Shown here piece after piece: positions 41,209 to 53,152 of a stretch of DNA of 64,000 nt. The stretch comes from Triparma columacea (Eukaryota > Sar > Bolidophyceae > Parmales > Triparmaceae). The notes beneath the pieces were generated by a model that saw nothing but the letters and a program-made list of their open reading frames with translations, ran no database searches and had not been told where the DNA came from. The position numbers and the translations under genes are program-made. Position 1 is the first letter of the stretch; each line of letters begins with the position of its first letter. Where the stretch lies: assembly GCA_030267965.1 (NCBI GenBank), contig BRYA01000506.1, positions 60,748 to 124,747 of the forward strand, read 5' to 3'.

Positions 41209-42486
41209 ATGACATCAACACTGAATCAGTGTGTCGCAGAGTTATTAGGGTGTAGTCCCTCTGATGTGGTAGAAATTGTTCAGTTTTGGTCAACCCTCGA
41301 CTCAGAGAATGACATTAAAGAGAATTTAACTGCTTTCCTTGGAGATACTAAACAAACGAGAATATTTATACAGGTAAGTTGGATGGATTGGATTGTGTGT
41401 GTTGGATGGATTGTGTGTGTGTGTGGACAACTGATTCCAGGCTAAGGATGAAGAAGAGAAGAAGAGGAGAAGAGGTGAAGAGGAGAGAAGGAGAGAAAAA
41501 TAACCACACACTAACCCACCCATACACACTCACCCACCCACACACCAACACACCAACCTAGGAGTACAGTAACTGGAGAATGAAAGGAGGAGGGGCAGAA
41601 TTTCAACTACAAGACACCAAAGAAATAGAAAAAGGAGATGCAGAAGGAGTTGCAGAAGGAGTTGCAGTAAAAGACAAGAACAAAGAAGAACAGGGATTAA
41701 AACACAATGGAAAACACCCAACAATGAAGGGAGAGATAAAGGGAGAGATAAAGGGAGTTACTAAGGAGGATGAAATGAAGAAGCCTAAGGCAATCAAAGC
41801 TACGTCAACTACAACCAAAACAGGAACAAAAACAGGAACAAAAACATCAACATCAACATCAACAACATCAACAACAGCAAAGAAGAAGAAAAACCACCCA
41901 AACCAGCCCCACACCACCGCCAACCCTCCCCCTCCTCCCCCCCTAACCCCCCTAACGACGGGTATCCCCACCGTCACATGCGGTTGTTTCGGTACACTTC
42001 ACCCCGTCCTAACAAACTGTTTAATATGCGGACGTCTCCAGTGCACGGTCGAGGGATACGGTTACTGCCCGTTTTGTAAACACGCTGTTTTAGAAGAAGA
42101 GAGAGGGGGGGGTGGGAAGAGTAAGGAGGAAAGACATAAGGATAGACTACTAAGGTGAGGAAGGGGGGGGAGAGGGGAGAGGAATTAAGCATAACGACAA
42201 GAAAAGAGGGGGGGGTGTGTGGTGGGGGCGTTCAAAAAAACCTAGTTTTAACCCTCCCCTTCTTCTCTCCCCTTCACCCCACCCCTCTGATAGGTTCGAT
42301 AGGGATGCAGCTCGTCGCACTACAGTACTCGATGACCAGGCAGACTATTTTAAGGACACTAAAAGCATATGGCTAACACAGGACGAAAGGATGGAAGCGG
42401 AGGTTAAGGATGAGAGGAAAAGAAAGGACATGCACGAGAGGAAAAATATTGGGAATACACTAGACTTGAAGAAGGTACTAGCGTGA
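41209..42486 (+). CDS. TRIP4: TRIP4/ASC-1 family protein with C2HC5 zinc finger, lacking the ASCH domain
   Basis: There are three exons, 41209-41373, 41562-42154 and 42294-42486, giving 316 residues. The N-terminal helix bundle resembles the TRIP4 N-terminus. A Lys/Thr-rich linker follows, then a C2HC5 finger: CGCFGTLHPVLTNCLICGRL and CPFC. Exon 3 begins RFDRDAARRTTVLDDQADYF, the segment that follows the finger in TRIP4. TRIP4 is part of the ASC-1 complex that handles collided ribosomes and acts as a transcription coactivator. Human TRIP4 is about 580 residues and ends in an ASCH domain; here the protein stops soon after the finger region. Intron 1 contains TG-rich repeats. Confidence 0.82.
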
Positions 42487-42561
42487 CGCAAAAAAGAATA
42501 TGAAAATTCATATTGTAACATTCCCTCCCCGCTAGCATAAAATTCGTTGCGTATATATATT

Positions 42562-43327
42562 TCAAGTCGTCCCTCCTTTGTGTTCCCCCCCCCCAATCTC
42601 CCCCTCTCCCCTTGGTTCCGACCTTGGTTCCGGCGCCACCTGAAATGCCTTCCTGTCCCCGCTCCTTTTCCTCCGGCTCTTAACGTCCTCCATAACTATC
42701 CATGGCATTGCAGAGTCATAAGCTCCCCCACCCTCCTCGCCCCCCTGACCTTGCCCCGTTTCGCCTTCCTCCGTAACTTGCTCAGTAACCCCCTCGTCCT
42801 TGTCTAACTTCTCATCCTCCAAATCCCCCCCCCCTCCCCCCTCCTCCCCCTTCCCCCCCTTCCCCTCCTCGTCAACCTCGGTAGTAGCGTCCTGCTTAAT
42901 CCACCTCTTCCTATCCCTCTCCTCAATTTTCTTCATCCTCGCCGAGTTATTCCTAAACAGTAAGTCCTCGTTATTCTCGTAAGTATCTCTATCCTCACCA
43001 CCACCATCTAAGTCATTACTACCAGGGTCCCCCTCAACGACACCCGCGACCTCGTTTAGGTGTAGGAGGTTCCTTTTAATAACATGTTGAACCATGGCGA
43101 ACGGGAATCTACCGGTAGCGCCTCGTAAGTCTACGTGTATCATGTAAAGCACGTTTGTGGAACCGTCGTGGCAAGGATCGAGACGATAGAAGGACTGGAT
43201 GTAGGCTCGGATGGTGCCTTTTTGGAGGGGCTTTAGGGGGTGGGAGGTTGACTCGGACGCCATTATGTAGGATCGGGGTTGGATCTATAGGAGGAAGGAG
43301 GAGAGAAATGGTGAGGAGGGAGGGAGG

Positions 43328-43358
<31 letters not shown>

Positions 43359-46300
43359 GGGAGAAGGGTTAGGGGAGGACGTGGACAAACCCCTCACCCA
43401 CCCTCTCCTTGTTGGCGCCCCCCCACCACCCCCCCACCCTACCCTCTCACCTCCTTCCAAATGAACCTCAAGACTCCCTCTCTCGGTAGGAAAATGTTGG
43501 AAAGTAACCCCTTAGATCCCAGGCACTTGGTGCTCGATACCACCATGTGGTGCTCGTTAACCTCCTCTACAATGCTCCTCTCAAGCTCCCCCTGCTCCAG
43601 GTTTATCTTGACCCTCTTCTCGTTCATCCAGTCCCAAAGCCACCGGGTTATCTTGTAGCTCGGGGCTTTGATGTTACGAGTTCCCTTCCCAACGTACACG
43701 TTCTTACCCTCCTCCCCCTCTTCTCCTCCCCCAGGTTTGACAGCCCTGAAGCTCATGTTAACGAGTTTATCCGGGCTCTTAATTTTGAACCAGTCCGGCT
43801 TGAAAACCAGACTCGACTTATCATTATCGTTATCCAGTAAATCCTCCCCGCCCATCCTCGAGCACCTTTGTAGGAACTTCTCCTCGAACAAGCTGTAAGG
43901 TTCAATGTTATGCATAAGGCTTTGCACCTTCGTGTCATCCAGGAAACCGTCCCACGCAGCTAACGTTGATAGGCAGACTTCAAAGCTAGGACGATCGGAG
44001 GGGTCCTGGGAGAGACACTTCTGCATTAAACCCATGACTACGGGGACCTGGTTCATTAAGTCCTGAGGTAACTTCACCCTCCAACCCTGAGCTACGAGCT
44101 GGAGGAGGAGCTGGAGGGGGGGGGGGGGAAGGGGAGCGAAGCGGGGGGAAAACATACGCAAGACCAGAAGGGAGTCAGTGGAAAGGGAAGGAGGCGGGGG
44201 GTTGGAAGGCGAGGGCAAACCTCCCTCATATTGACGGCCTTATTTAGCAAAACCCTTCCCCGCCACCTCACCTGGCTGCTCAGCTGACCGCTCCCGTCCT
44301 GGAACAACTTCCTAACCTTCCCATCCATGAATATGTCGGCAATCAGCATCCCAAAAGAGTATATGTCGACCCTCTCATCGTAGTTGCTCGATGAGATTAT
44401 CTCCGGGGCCATGTACATTGGTGTTCCAATCACGTTGGAGAGCTCCTCCGTGGCATCCTCGCTCTCATCGGCGGCCTGGGAGCTTGCGTAAACGTCCTTC
44501 TCCCCCCCCCCGCCCTTCTCCCCCCCCCCCCCCTTCCCACCACTACTGTCATTCCTCTTCAACCTCCTGAGAGCCCTCACCTTCCACTGACCCCTCATGG
44601 TCCTCGCCAGCCCAAAGTCAGCGATCTTTACAGTCATGTCCTCGCAGACTAGGCAGTTGTCGGCCTTGAGGTCCCTGTGGTTGATGGGGTTCTTCATCCC
44701 GTGTAGGTAGGCCATCCCCGCCGAGATGTCAACCAGGAATTTTTTCTTGTCCTCCAGCCACGTTAGGTTCTTGCTCGTGTGGAGGACGTTCTTCAGGCTG
44801 CCCCTCTTCGCGAACTCCGTAACGAGGCAGAGGTAGGGGGACTGGAGAACCGCCCCGACGCACTCTATTATGTTGTTGTGCCTGATTAGTGACATCATGT
44901 GAATCTCAGCCACGAACGCCATCAAAGACTGCCTGGTCATCGTCTCCGCGATTATCTGCTTCACGGCGACAATCCTACTGAAGTGATAACCCTTGAATAC
45001 CCTACCGTACTTCCCGCGACCGATCACCTTGCGGAACTCAATGTCCCTGTACTTGAGCCTCTTTATCCTGGCGTTTCGGTTCGCCGTGCTGAACTCTCCC
45101 CCAAGGTCATTCACCTGACCCAAGATCTCGTCCAAGAGGTCCCTCTTCTCAGGCGCTAGCTTCTTCCCGAAGTCGGCCTTCTCGATCTCGAAACGGTACA
45201 CGTCCCGAAACTGCTCCCAAGTCGAGAAAAAATATTTGCGCTGCATCAACTCCTTAGTGCAGTATTTGAGGTGCAGGGCCCTGAGAGGTGGTGATGGGTG
45301 TGGGTTTGTTGGGTTGGTTAGTTTTTTGGGGGTAAAGCGGCAGCTGCACACAAAAAAGATACCCCCCACCCCACCCCTTCTCTCACCTTAAACCAAAAAA
45401 GCTTAAGAAAGCGATGATCAAGTTCGATGCGAAAGAAACTCCAAAGTAGACGTCTACGAAAACCCAAGTGAGCATCATGCCCAAAAAAGTGAAGTTTGAA
45501 ATGTTGATGAAATAGTGCAGTGTGACGAATGGCACCTCGTGCATGAGAGCGAACAGAATCATGTGAATGTGTATGATCATCTGCGGGGCGCTGTCAATTG
45601 AGGGAGAGAACGCGCTCAAGCCCGTGCTCCAATGGTCTACGCAAGAGTGATATGATAACTCGGGGGTGTTTTCGTCGCACCAGGAATGGAAAACCCCGTG
45701 GACCGTCGCCAAGCAGAACATTGTCAAAATTAATCCCACAGAGTTGGAGAGGTGCGCGGCCAGCATGACCTTCTCGAAATACCTGGCCTTCTCCATGGAC
45801 TTGGCGCTCTCGTTGGACCAGGACTCCACGCGCCCTTTGTACCTCCTAAACAATACATAAATCCAGGGCACAGGCAGAAGGATGTAAGCGACAAAGACAA
45901 ACAGGAATCGATACCGAAAGATGTACAACTCACTGAGATGATGGGCATTGTCATCTTCATCAAAGTCGGAGTTGCCAAGATCGACCAATGATAGAATATG
46001 GCCGAGCCCAACAATCACCACGTGCGTCACAACGATTTCGCAAGTTATGGAATGGGAGAGATTGCCGTCAATTCGTTGAGCGTGAAAGTTATAAGCCTTG
46101 TACAACTTATTGAATTCCTGGTTTTGTTCCGCCTCCGAGGTTACCATTTCTGCCTCTCTGTGACGACCGGAGGGTTGTGTTAATGTGCGGAAGTTGTAAT
46201 CAAATATTATCATCTAGCCTCCTTCCCCCCCTCCCCTCCTCGACCCTCCTTCTCTCCGTTCTCACCTCAGCTTGAATAGGTTGGGCACCATTTGATTCAA

Positions 46301-47682
46301 AAATTCCACCTGCGCAATTTCCATAAGCTTGCCGTAGTGCCGAAACCAGAGGAAGAAATTCATTGGCTCTAAATTTTCGAAGGCAAATCTATCTATATCT
46401 CCAAGTTTCCTATCGCTAGTTTCATTGTCGCTGAACATTGGTTTCAATTCATCAGTAGGATTGCCATTCTCGTCTGTAAAATATTCCGGGGAGTCTACCA
46501 ATTGATTGTCGTTTCTCTCGCCAAGAAATGAAGAGGCAGAGTTAGATTCAATGAAGAAGACCTTGGCCTCCCACAGCAGTGACATGGCGAGAGACAGGCG
46601 TGACCTGGAAATTATTTCCGGGATGTAACCCTTGACATCACTCTGGAGGACGTACTTTATGTTACACTTGGCACCGTTGAAGGAAGGCGTGAGAAGGAGC
46701 GCGCTATAAAGGTTTGCTCTGATGTAACCCTTGTCCTTTGACTTTTGCTGCGAGAAAAGCGATGCGTAAAAAATCGGCGTTAGAGAACCGAATCCGTGAA
46801 TCGTGCTCCTCCTCTCTGCTCCCCGCTTTCGCCGATTCTTACCTCTGACATGGCATGGTGCTGGCAGGACATATTAATTATAACGATTCTCCCATCCTTC
46901 AGCTCCATGAAGGTGAGTTTTGTCACAAAATCGCGAGCGGCGAGCGGAGGTGGGAGACGCTGGGACGGCGACGCGGAGAATAATTAGGACGCAAAAATTA
47001 GCTAGCGAGGGGGAGGGGAGGGGGGGGAAGGGGGGGGCGAAGAAATGACTATAAACAACAAACCAACTCACCTTGCACAAGTAAAGAACCTTGCTGTGTG
47101 AATTTATCTTCCCGAGTTCTTTACGATGTAAATCAGTCTTTCGGGCGAACCTTAGCCTCTCAGGAAGCATGAAAGCCCACAAAAATGCCAGCACTGACTG
47201 GGGGTCTGCAAATACATTAGTGACGGCATATCCCGTGTAAACTCCAGTTTCAGTTGACTTTCCGCTCTTCATTATGACCCCCCTGTATGGGTGCTTTTGG
47301 ACAGCCCAGTCACGCTTCGGCTGTGAAGAGTTGGCAGAGGGGTAAGGGATTATTGTCCCAGGATAAACTCAACACTCCAGGTTCTCAAGGCACTCACCTC
47401 AGCAATGAGAGTATAACCCGAAGCAAGCTGCTCACACTCTTCGAATGTGTATGGATCGGCGTCATTCACAAAATTCTTCCGCACGTTATTATTTGGCGTG
47501 TTTCCACCTTGCTGCTGCTCCTGCAACCCTGTCTTGGTCAGGAGCTCATCCTCCTCTTCCTCTTGGATCTGCTGTAGCTCGACCTTGGACCTGTTAAGTA
47601 TCTCCCGAACTACGGCTAAGTCTTCTTCGGTCAACTTTTCAGAAACCTTGCTGTTTTTCGATGACTTCTTCCTCTTGCCCAT
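42562..47682 (-). CDS. START - multi-pass membrane - protein kinase - START fusion protein
   Basis: There are eight exons: 47682-47398, 47320-47072, 46959-46843, 46747-46266, 46157-45387, 45280-44272, 44086-43451 and 43284-42562. Every join keeps the frame, giving 1423 residues. Residues about 75-295 form a START lipid-binding domain; exon 3 supplies RLPPPLAARDFV. Residues about 395-635 have five or six membrane segments. After a linker comes a kinase (about 715-1020) with GRGKYGRVFKG, VAVKQI, HRDLKADN, DFGLA and a GTPMYMAPE activation segment, of tyrosine-kinase-like type. Its end (GWRVKLPQD, DPSDRPSF) lies across an intron. A second START-like domain follows (about 1110-1275; HPLKPLQKGTIRAYIQSF, DLRGATGRFPFAMVQ), then an acidic tail. 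Catalytic residues are intact. A lipid-responsive membrane kinase is a reasonable inference; no ligand is known. Confidence 0.78.
43329..43358. repeat. CA/TA microsatellite in intron
   Basis: A CA run merging into a TA run lies within the last intron (43285-43450) of the START-kinase gene. Confidence 0.9.
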
Positions 47683-48286
47683 GTCGAGATGAGAGTTGGG
47701 TCAAAATGTACAGAATAACCAATGGCGCGTCGAAGGGAGGACTACAATCTGGCGAGACCAGATAGTCAGACACGAACGGTATGCGGCACTATCTATCTAT
47801 CTATCTGAGGGGTCACAAAAGGGAAGAAAGAAGACTTAAATCAACCGGCCCCGCCTGGCCCTGAAGTGCTGAGTGCTGAGTGCCTCAGTGCGGAAGGCAC
47901 CTTCTACCTTTGTCTTCCACCCTACGCTCTCAAATCTGTCTGTAAAGGTTTCTGCCCCCTGTCTGCGGCTTCAGTTTCTTGAAGTTTCTCAAACTGCTTT
48001 CGTTTGAGGAAAGTTTTCCCAAGTTTTCGGCCATTTAGATTTCAAGGGCTTGGTGATAAGAGTGCGATATAGATATATATATATATAGATATGAATGCCA
48101 ACGTGGGCAAATTTTAGATTTTGTGTTCGATCGAACATGCTTATTTAAACTGATAACATGCAACATTCTGTCACCCCACACACCACGCATTGTCTCCGTA
48201 TCTTCTCCTGGAAAGCCCCACTCACGTCAAACTAAAACTTAGACAATCCAAAATCTCCACCCCACAACGCAGCCCCCCTTCCCCCC
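47683..48286. other. Intergenic region with short tandem repeats
   Basis: This is about 600 bp upstream of the START-kinase gene and downstream of the BRCT gene. It holds a CTAT run near 47795-47810, a short GTGCTGAGTGC repeat near 47865-47890 and a TA/GATA run near 48065-48090. I see no coding frame and no RNA gene. Part must be the START-kinase promoter. Confidence 0.4.
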
Positions 48287-50324
48287 CTAAACGTCTTCGC
48301 CGTTGGCTAACTCCATGAGGTCCTCCAAGCCGATGATCTTGCACCTATCGGATGTGATGGCCTTCTTGTACTTGCTGCCACCCTCAATGGGTCCTGTGGT
48401 CTTGAGGAACGGATTGTAGTGAATGTCTCCAGCAACGAGGTAGTCCGTCGCCCCAGATACACCACCCGTGACCCTTCCTCCACAGGACAAAATGATGGCG
48501 GTGCAACAGTCCCCGAACTCCGTCCCTTGCTCCTGAGTGATGCCAGTAATTACGAAGCGGAGGCCATCGAGAGATTTGGAGGCCTTTGCAGACTCAGAAA
48601 CTACAACGAGCGAAAAACATCGTGCGTGGTGGAAGGGAGAAGAGGCGGGAGGGTGAGGAGGGAGGGCGTGCCTAGCAAGATCCAGGAGCGAGCTAACACA
48701 AAAAGGGCCTGATCTGATCGCCTCCGACCTTTCCTCACCTGTCTTGGAAGCAACAGCCTTGACAATGTTAGGATTTGCGGCGACCTTTGCCTTGCCCTTG
48801 GACCTGGCCTTGTCTGAGATTGTCTTAACGTTGCCCTCCGAGAAACGCCACATGTCCGAAGCTGGGTCGAAGTCCAACGTCTCAGTGAACTTGGCATCGG
48901 CAGACGCGACGACGAGAGCATTTTTCTTGTCCTCGGAATTGTGAACAACGCACAAGTACTCGGTCGGATCGGAGTCCCACGTCATGAAAATGGTATCTGC
49001 AATGGGTGAGGGAGGAGCAGGCAGAAACATGTGTAAGGCGTGGTGTGCAATTGGCAGTGCGTAGTGCGATTAGCAGTGCGTAGCGTGAGCAAAGTTTTCA
49101 TATAGTACAAAACCCAATCTCACCTCCAGCTTCAGGATCACGATCCGGGTGCTCTGCGGCGTTGACACCGTCATCACCATCATCATCGTCATCATCGTCG
49201 TCACTGTCTTCATCGTAGTCGTCTTCATCATCTTCAACTGTTGTCACGGGGACAGGGACCTTCTCCATGACGACCTCCTTCGGGGGAGGTGCGGCGTCCT
49301 CCTCATCATCAGAGCAGTCAATCATAAGGACATCTCCAGCCTGCTTGGCGGCCTGGAGTGCCTGCTCGAGACGCTCATCGAGGGTAAGAATAGCCATCTC
49401 GAGGACCCCATCGTCGACATCCTCCTCCACCTCCTCGGCCGTCTTCTTCCCTTTCTTCTTTGCCTTCTTGCCTTTCTTGCCCCTTTTCCCCTTTGGCGCA
49501 TTCCCCCCCGTCCTAGCAATGTTTCTCAGGATCTCAATCACATCAATCGCCTGTTGACCACTCACGGCTTCGAAGCCGTGGATCTTGTCGATAGATTTGT
49601 GGGCCACAATCGCATTGTGAAGCATCTTCGGAGTCACAAACTCGAGGAGTGTCCAACCTCCGCGCTGAACGCCGTTCTGATAGCAGGTCCAGCGGAGCGC
49701 ACCCTTCGGGATTCCCCTGAACGACTTGGCGCAAGTGCTCCTTCCGGACTTTGCAGCCTCAATGACATAGCGAGTCCCGCCTGCTTCAAAGGGAACCACC
49801 CCATTTCCAAGAACCACCCCGTTCACGCTGTAACCTCCTTTGGCGGCAATGGCTTGAGCTCTGAAGTTGGCCTTTGCATCTCCTGCGGGGGTGGAAGCAA
49901 TGAAAAGGGGTGAACAGGGGTTAGGGTCAGGGTCAGGGTAACGGTTATGTTTGGGTGGGTTATGGGTTACATATGATGATAAGTGGAAAGGCATAGTATA
50001 GTTGATAGTAGATAGTAGATGAAGAAAAGTAGGCAATAAAGCTGAGCGATAAAGGTCCTTGCCCAACTTACCAAGGTTCTGGGACGCCGCAATCTCATCT
50101 AGTAGCTTCTTCTGCTTCTCTTTCTGCCTCTTCGACCTCATGTCCTTCCCCGCCCCCCCAAAGTCCTTCTTCGTCTTTTTCTTGGCCGGTGCCTTGGTTG
50201 CGCTTTTGGGTGCCTTTTTGGCTGGTTTCTTTTCCTTCTTGGGGGCTGTCGAAGTGGAGGAGGAGGCAGCGGAGGTGGATGTAGAATACGAGACCCTCTC
50301 TTTCTTCACGCGAGTCGTAACCAT
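48287..50324 (-). CDS. BRCT-domain nuclear protein with degenerate PARP-type zinc finger
   Basis: There are four exons, 50324-50072, 49882-49124, 48996-48739 and 48600-48287 (all phase 1), giving 527 residues. The N-terminus is Lys/Ala-rich, suggesting nuclear and DNA association. Residues about 90-200 resemble a PARP-type finger: RYVIEAAKSGRSTC and GIPKGALRW. The second zinc cysteine is Ser, and the later His/Cys pair is not seen. Acidic runs follow, then a small region (TIFMTWDSDPTEYLCVV). The C-terminal BRCT domain reads LDGLRFVITGI, CGGRVTGGVSGATDYLVAGD, of the RFC1/PARP/ligase type. BRCT domains bind phosphoproteins or DNA ends, so a DNA-repair or chromatin role is likely. No catalytic domain is visible. 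Confidence 0.72.
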
Positions 50325-50436
50325 AATCCTAGTATATTAAAGAGTAAATTATATAAATCAATCAATTTAACCCTAGGAACCTTCCTAATGATTGAATTGC
50401 CCCTCTTCCCCCCCCCCCTCTTCCTCTTAAAAATGT

Positions 50437-52622
50437 TCAAAAGTTTTGGCACCATTCCTGGTCTCCGTCATACTCCCTAACGCTTACGACTTTCTCCAAA
50501 ACAATGCCCCCCCCCGTCTCTTCGTAGACCTCCGGGCTCTTCAGGTCCCCCGTACGTAGCTTCTCAAAGTCCACCTCCTTGAAGTACTCGTGATCCCCAA
50601 CACGACCGCTTTTCTTGTTACCAAGCCTGCTGCTAACGGGCGCGAGAAGTATCCCAAGCAGCTCACCAGCCGAGGGGTAGTTCTCAACGAACTTTGGGTG
50701 TAGTGGTAGGCGCGATTTACCCATACCGATCATGCAGATATCCTTGAACGTATTTTTTAGGTCCCCGCCTCGGTCGAAGGGACCTCGACCCATGTACATC
50801 TCAAATAAGACGCACCCGAAACTGGGATCGTTGTGGTTCGGGGGGGGAGGAGAAGGGGGGGGGGGGAGGATTAGTGAGACTGTACGGTGGGGANNNNNNN
50901 NNNNNNNNNNNNCCCCCCCCCCCCCCCCCACGTTCCTCACCTCCACCAGTCCGCCATTTTGTCGTACCCCACGCTCATACAGAACTCCGGTGCCATGAAC
51001 TCCGGTGTCCCGCACATGGTGAAAGCCAGGAGTGATATCTCCGTCCTTCCCTTCCCCATCTCCACTACCGCCGGTAGCCTTTTGGCTAGTCCGAAGTCTG
51101 CGACCTTGACGTATCCGTTTGAGCAGACGAGGCAGTTCTCAGGCTTGATATCACGGTGTACAAAGCCCATCCTGTGGGTCGCGGATATGGCCTCGGCTAT
51201 GCATGCGCTGAAGAACGTTGCGACGGAGTGCTGGAGTGCGACCAGCTTCACCATGAGGGACATTAGGTCACCGCAGGGGACGTACTCGGTTAGGAAGAAG
51301 AGACTGTTCTTGGTGGAGAAGGTGTCGAGGAGCTTGACAACGAAGATGCTGTTGACGTCCCTTAGCACGTTCCTTTCAGCCACCGGCCTGAATATTTGGT
51401 TCGCCTCGACGAGGTCCCGCTTGCTGAGCTCCTTGAGGGCGTAAATTTTTCCCGTCTTCTTGTTCTTTACCCTGAAGACGCACCCGAATGTCCCGTGACC
51501 GATCATGTCGATCTTCTCCAAGTCATTGAAACCCACGCCTATCCGGGTCCACTCCTTCTCGAACTTTATGCTCTCACGAGAAAGACCGCTGAGAGTACGC
51601 TGGGCCGACCGGTAGCTGTTCTCTAGGCTCTGCATAGCGAGGGTGCTCTGGATCCTGCAAGGGTTGGGGGGATGTAGACAGGTGGGTGGGTGGTTAGAAC
51701 GAGATGCATGGTGAGGACATTTACATTCCCTCTCCCCCCCCCATCCCCCCCCCCCCTCCCCACCATCTCACCTCCTAAAGCCCCTGACCCCAAGCTCCCA
51801 GAGCACGCAGTCCGAGGAGCACTCTGCCGTGGCGCATCGGTCGATTCCGTAAATCAGGCTTAGCTCGCCAAACACCCCCCCCGTCGACTGTGAGCCCACG
51901 TACGCGTTGTCGATGTGGAAGCTGATGGAGCCTGACTCGACAATGTAGAGCTTGTCCCCAGGCTCCCCCTGCCTGCATATGACGTCGCCCTTGAGGCACT
52001 TCTTCTCCTCCAGCTCCTGGACGAACATCTGCCTCACGAGGTTCTGCGTCCCCTCAAACATGAAGTGGTCCATGGCCATCTTCATGGCCAGGATTGCAGC
52101 CTCTGACTTTCGCGCGAACGAACTCCCAGCCTTCACCAGGCTGTCATCCTGGTCAGCGAGAACGTGCTTCGTTAGAAAATCGCTCAGCCCCGTGCTGAAG
52201 ACCTTGCTCCTGCTCTGGCTCGTGCTGCTGTTCCCCATGCTTCGGATGCTTCCGTAGCTGCCCGTGGAAGCAGCAATACCGCTACTGTCACTGCTCTCGC
52301 CGATGTTCCCCCCCTCCCCCCCCCTCCCCCCTGAGACGTCGTGCAGAGCGGTCCTGACCATCCCCTCGAGGTTCTCTCTTCTGTTCCCAGCCCCTGTGAA
52401 CCCTCGCTTCTTCGGCCGTACATTTCCTGAGCTTTCAGAGTCCCTGGAGTGCACGATTCCGTGCGCCTCAATTTCAGTTGGAGTCTCCGATATGTCGCTG
52501 ATGTGCAAGTTTCCGAGTCCGCTCCTATCATCATCATCATCATCATTCTTGTCAGCCCCTTGGGCATCATTTCCGCTTCCTTGGGTCAGCTCATTATTCT
52601 GAACAGACACACCACTACCCAT
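50437..52622 (-). CDS. Cyclic-nucleotide-binding AGC kinase (PKG-like), one CNB domain, myristoylation site
   Basis: There are three exons, 52622-51772, 51654-50941 and 50821-50437, giving 649 residues; 19 N lie in intron 2 and do not touch the coding sequence. The start MGSGVSV fits an N-myristoylation signal (Gly2, Ser6). Residues about 190-280 form one cyclic-nucleotide-binding domain with CRQGEPGDKLYIVESG and the phosphate-binding loop FGELSLIYGIDRCATA, keeping the key Arg. The kinase follows: GHGTFGCVFRV, YALKELSK, HRDIKPEN, DFGLAKRL, GTPEFMAPE and DWWSFGCVLFEM (restored by the join). The tail ends with an aromatic Phe as in AGC kinases. Typical PKG enzymes have two or more CNB domains; only one is seen here. 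Whether it responds to cGMP or cAMP cannot be told. Confidence 0.85.
50894..50912. other. Assembly gap (19 N) inside intron 2 of the PKG-like kinase
   Basis: The run of N is flanked by long C and G homopolymers, so sequencing slippage is the likely cause. The flanking exons join in frame without it. Confidence 0.95.
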
Positions 52623-53152
52623 TGCGTCACACTAATCAGGATAAACCTAAACCGCAGCAGCGAAAAACCAAAATCAAGCGCTAAAGTAACGTCCTCCAAG
52701 GGGGTATTGAGGCAACTGACTTGAGCGCTGGAGAGCGATCAACCGTAACTCTGAACCCCTCCGGGGGCAGTCGTGCTAGGTGCTAGGGGTTTGACGCAAT
52801 GACCAACTGCTGGGTTTCACAGATTTTGGTTACGTATCAATCTACGTATCAATCTATATTTCCAATGACTTCAGTTGAGGGACACGGGCAGCAGCTGCAG
52901 GTCTGGTTCTTAGGTCGGGTTTGTCTTCGGACCAAATCCAGGACCCAAAACCCAGAGACTTTGTCCTTCTCAGGAATATTAAATCCCTGCACACACACAC
53001 ACACACACGAACATATATAAGGGTCATTTACATTATATATTATCACCAACAAACTATCGATATCATTCTCACTGAACCCCCTTTCATAGTTTTTCATCTT
53101 CACCACACAAACCAACGAACCAAATAAGCATTTTTCCAACCTCACAAGCGAA
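52623..53152. promoter_or_regulatory. Divergent intergenic region between PKG-like kinase and WDR12 genes
   Basis: This is about 530 bp between divergent starts. It contains an AC run at 52990-53008 and AT-rich patches (TATATATTAT near 53035). No gene is supported. Both promoters must lie here. Confidence 0.45.

Noticed and set aside
44092..47682. Separate genes for the START part, the membrane part and the kinase
   Set aside because: All splice sites between them match the local consensus and preserve phase, and no internal start with its own promoter space was seen. RNA evidence could still change this.
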